64,000 nt of DNA, taken from positions 27,905,157-27,969,156 of the forward strand of contig NC_054875.1 of the NCBI RefSeq assembly GCF_018320785.1, in the 5' to 3' direction. The DNA comes from Cheilinus undulatus. Taxonomy: Eukaryota > Chordata > Actinopteri > Labriformes > Labridae. Shown one piece after another: positions 63,401 to 64,000 of the stretch (the stretch's first letter is position 1; every line of letters begins with the position of its first letter). Position numbers and translations under genes: made by a program. The notes beneath the pieces are model-generated. The model saw only the letters and a list, made by a program, of their open reading frames with translations. It was not told where the DNA came from and did not search any database.

Positions 63401-64000
63401 CACTTCATAAAAAAGGGAAACAGCAACATATTGACATGTTTGTTTCAGCGCTGATGATGACAATGTACCATTATACAATCAAGACCGGTCTTCTCTTTCA
63501 AACTCATGGCTGATTGAAAAACAACCTGTTCAAGAAGGTGAAACCAGAAGTGGTTTTTTTTCCCTTGTGTGACGCAAAACTCAACAGACTATATTAAGCA
63601 GCTACAACTTCCCCGATGAAACAACTAAAAATGTTTCTATTAAAACATAAAAGATGATGGAGAAGAAAGAAAAGTTTCAGTAACTCATCAGATTATTAGC
63701 CCGAATACTTCTGCTCTGGCACTAATTTGTCTCTTTTAACAGTGCCTAGCAACACCAAACTAGGTGTGGTTATGTATATTTGCAGAAAAGCAGCAGGCTT
63801 CAGAGACAGCTTTTATGTTCAATTCTCTGGGGAACTTTTGGTTTGTTTTGATATTGGTGCATCCTGTGTAAAAAGCAAAAAAGTCTGTTCTCTTCTGATT
63901 TTGTCCTAAATCTTTGTAAATGTGCCAGCAAATGTCTCTAATCAGTCAGATTTGTTACTCACTCATGAGTATCTGCTGTGTAAAATGTAAATACGACTGT
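60386..64000 (-). CDS. apeh: apeh: acylaminoacyl-peptide hydrolase, C-terminal half; 5' part beyond the window
   Basis: APEH is a cytosolic prolyl-oligopeptidase-family serine peptidase (S9C) that removes N-acetylated amino acids from short peptides. Five exons are visible on the minus strand: 63402-63314, 63030-62840, 62582-62480, 60714-60608 and 60491-60386. They join without frame conflict. The catalytic triad is visible: Ser in GGSHGGF, Asp in LGEDDKRVP, His in NNHSLS. Other strong matches to mammalian APEH are [49 protein letters not shown] and GIEYYRALK. The exon before NYRG and the beta-propeller exons were not seen between 63403 and 64000. Confidence 0.95.
60608..60714 (-). CDS. apeh: apeh exon with the catalytic aspartate
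   Basis: The acceptor TGTCATGCAG precedes 60714 and the donor GTGCG|GTAAGC follows 60608. It encodes [35 protein letters not shown] and two bases of Arg. The Asp of EDDKRVP aligns with the catalytic Asp. An 1.8 kb intron with a SINE separates it from the previous exon. Confidence 0.95.
61052..61215 (+). mobile_element. tRNA-type SINE in an apeh intron
   Basis: Begins GGGCGCTGGTTTAGTTCAGT (box A-like), has a decayed box B region (GGTCACAGGATTG), then CTGTCCTTTCCAAATAAAGG, the tail shared with the other SINEs here. Head differs from the 22420 copy, so it is a relative rather than the same subfamily. Confidence 0.65.
62480..62582 (-). CDS. apeh: apeh exon ([13 protein letters not shown]...)
   Basis: The acceptor ACTTTTGCAG precedes 62582 and the donor CCACAG|GTAGGT follows 62480. 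After one base completing Trp it encodes [20 protein letters not shown] and [14 protein letters not shown], matching the APEH segment between the nucleophile and the catalytic Asp. Ends phase 0. Confidence 0.95.
62840..63030 (-). CDS. apeh: apeh exon with the catalytic serine
   Basis: The acceptor CTTCCTTTTAG precedes 63030 and the donor GACTG|GTAAGG follows 62840. It is 191 nt, phase 0 to phase 2. It encodes [20 protein letters not shown], the nucleophile elbow [27 protein letters not shown] and STDIPDW, whose Trp codon is completed by the next exon. Confidence 0.96.
63314..63402 (-). CDS. apeh: apeh exon ([10 protein letters not shown]...)
   Basis: The acceptor CCCTTTTTTATGAAG precedes 63402 and the donor TTCAT|GTAAGA follows 63314. 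It needs one base from the previous exon (G of the Val codon) and ends phase 0 after DVKDVH. This is the start of the alpha/beta-hydrolase core, with the NYRGS and GFGQDSI motifs of S9C peptidases. Confidence 0.93.
63403..64000 (-). other. apeh intron up to the window edge
   Basis: No exon resembling the segment that precedes NYRGS was found, so the previous apeh exon should lie beyond 64000. Confidence 0.6.

Overview
This window is vertebrate nuclear DNA, most likely from a spiny-rayed teleost. Three intron-containing genes sit in long AT-rich non-coding DNA. The many transposable-element relics (hAT, Tc1, tRNA-type SINEs, LINE tails, TTAA-flanked and long-TIR MITEs) are of fish type. All three genes lie head-to-tail on the minus strand. 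In mammals their orthologues are all on one chromosome arm (human 3p21-p14), so an old synteny block seems to have been kept and compacted here.

Layout, right to left, which is 5' to 3' for the genes. (1) About 60.2-64.0 kb: the last five coding exons of apeh (acylaminoacyl-peptide hydrolase), including the catalytic Ser, Asp and His; its 5' part lies beyond the right edge. (2) 54.4-59.5 kb: a complete tlr9, whose first exon supplies only the ATG. It has a 1.8 kb first intron mostly filled by a dead Tc1 element, one 2970-nt exon, and a 117-nt intron inside the TIR domain that has no stop codon. (3) About 52.5 kb down past the left edge: erc2 or an erc2-like gene (ELKS/CAST active-zone scaffold). 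It starts at a CpG-rich 5' untranslated exon, has five firm coding exons (668 codons), and two candidate in-phase small exons of 27 and 45 nt. Its remaining 3' exons were not found between 1 and 20,066 and are presumed to lie outside the window.

Most of the rest is intron or intergenic DNA holding transposon fossils. Several could be bounded by target-site duplications: hAT-type elements at 25235-26674, 40570-44089 and 46478-46850 (8-bp duplications), a Tc1 at 42015-43449 (TA), a SINE at 22420-22603 (15 bp) and a TTAA-flanked MITE at 49773-50500. The 40570-44089 element carries a degenerate higher-order tandem array, and a Tc1 has landed inside that array.

The genes act separately: erc2 in presynaptic release-site assembly, tlr9 in endosomal CpG-DNA sensing, apeh in cytosolic turnover of N-acetylated peptides. 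I found no clearly new system. The best candidates for follow-up are the erc2 small exons and proline/serine-rich insertion, the stop-free tlr9 intron and upstream in-frame ATG, and the array-bearing hAT element.
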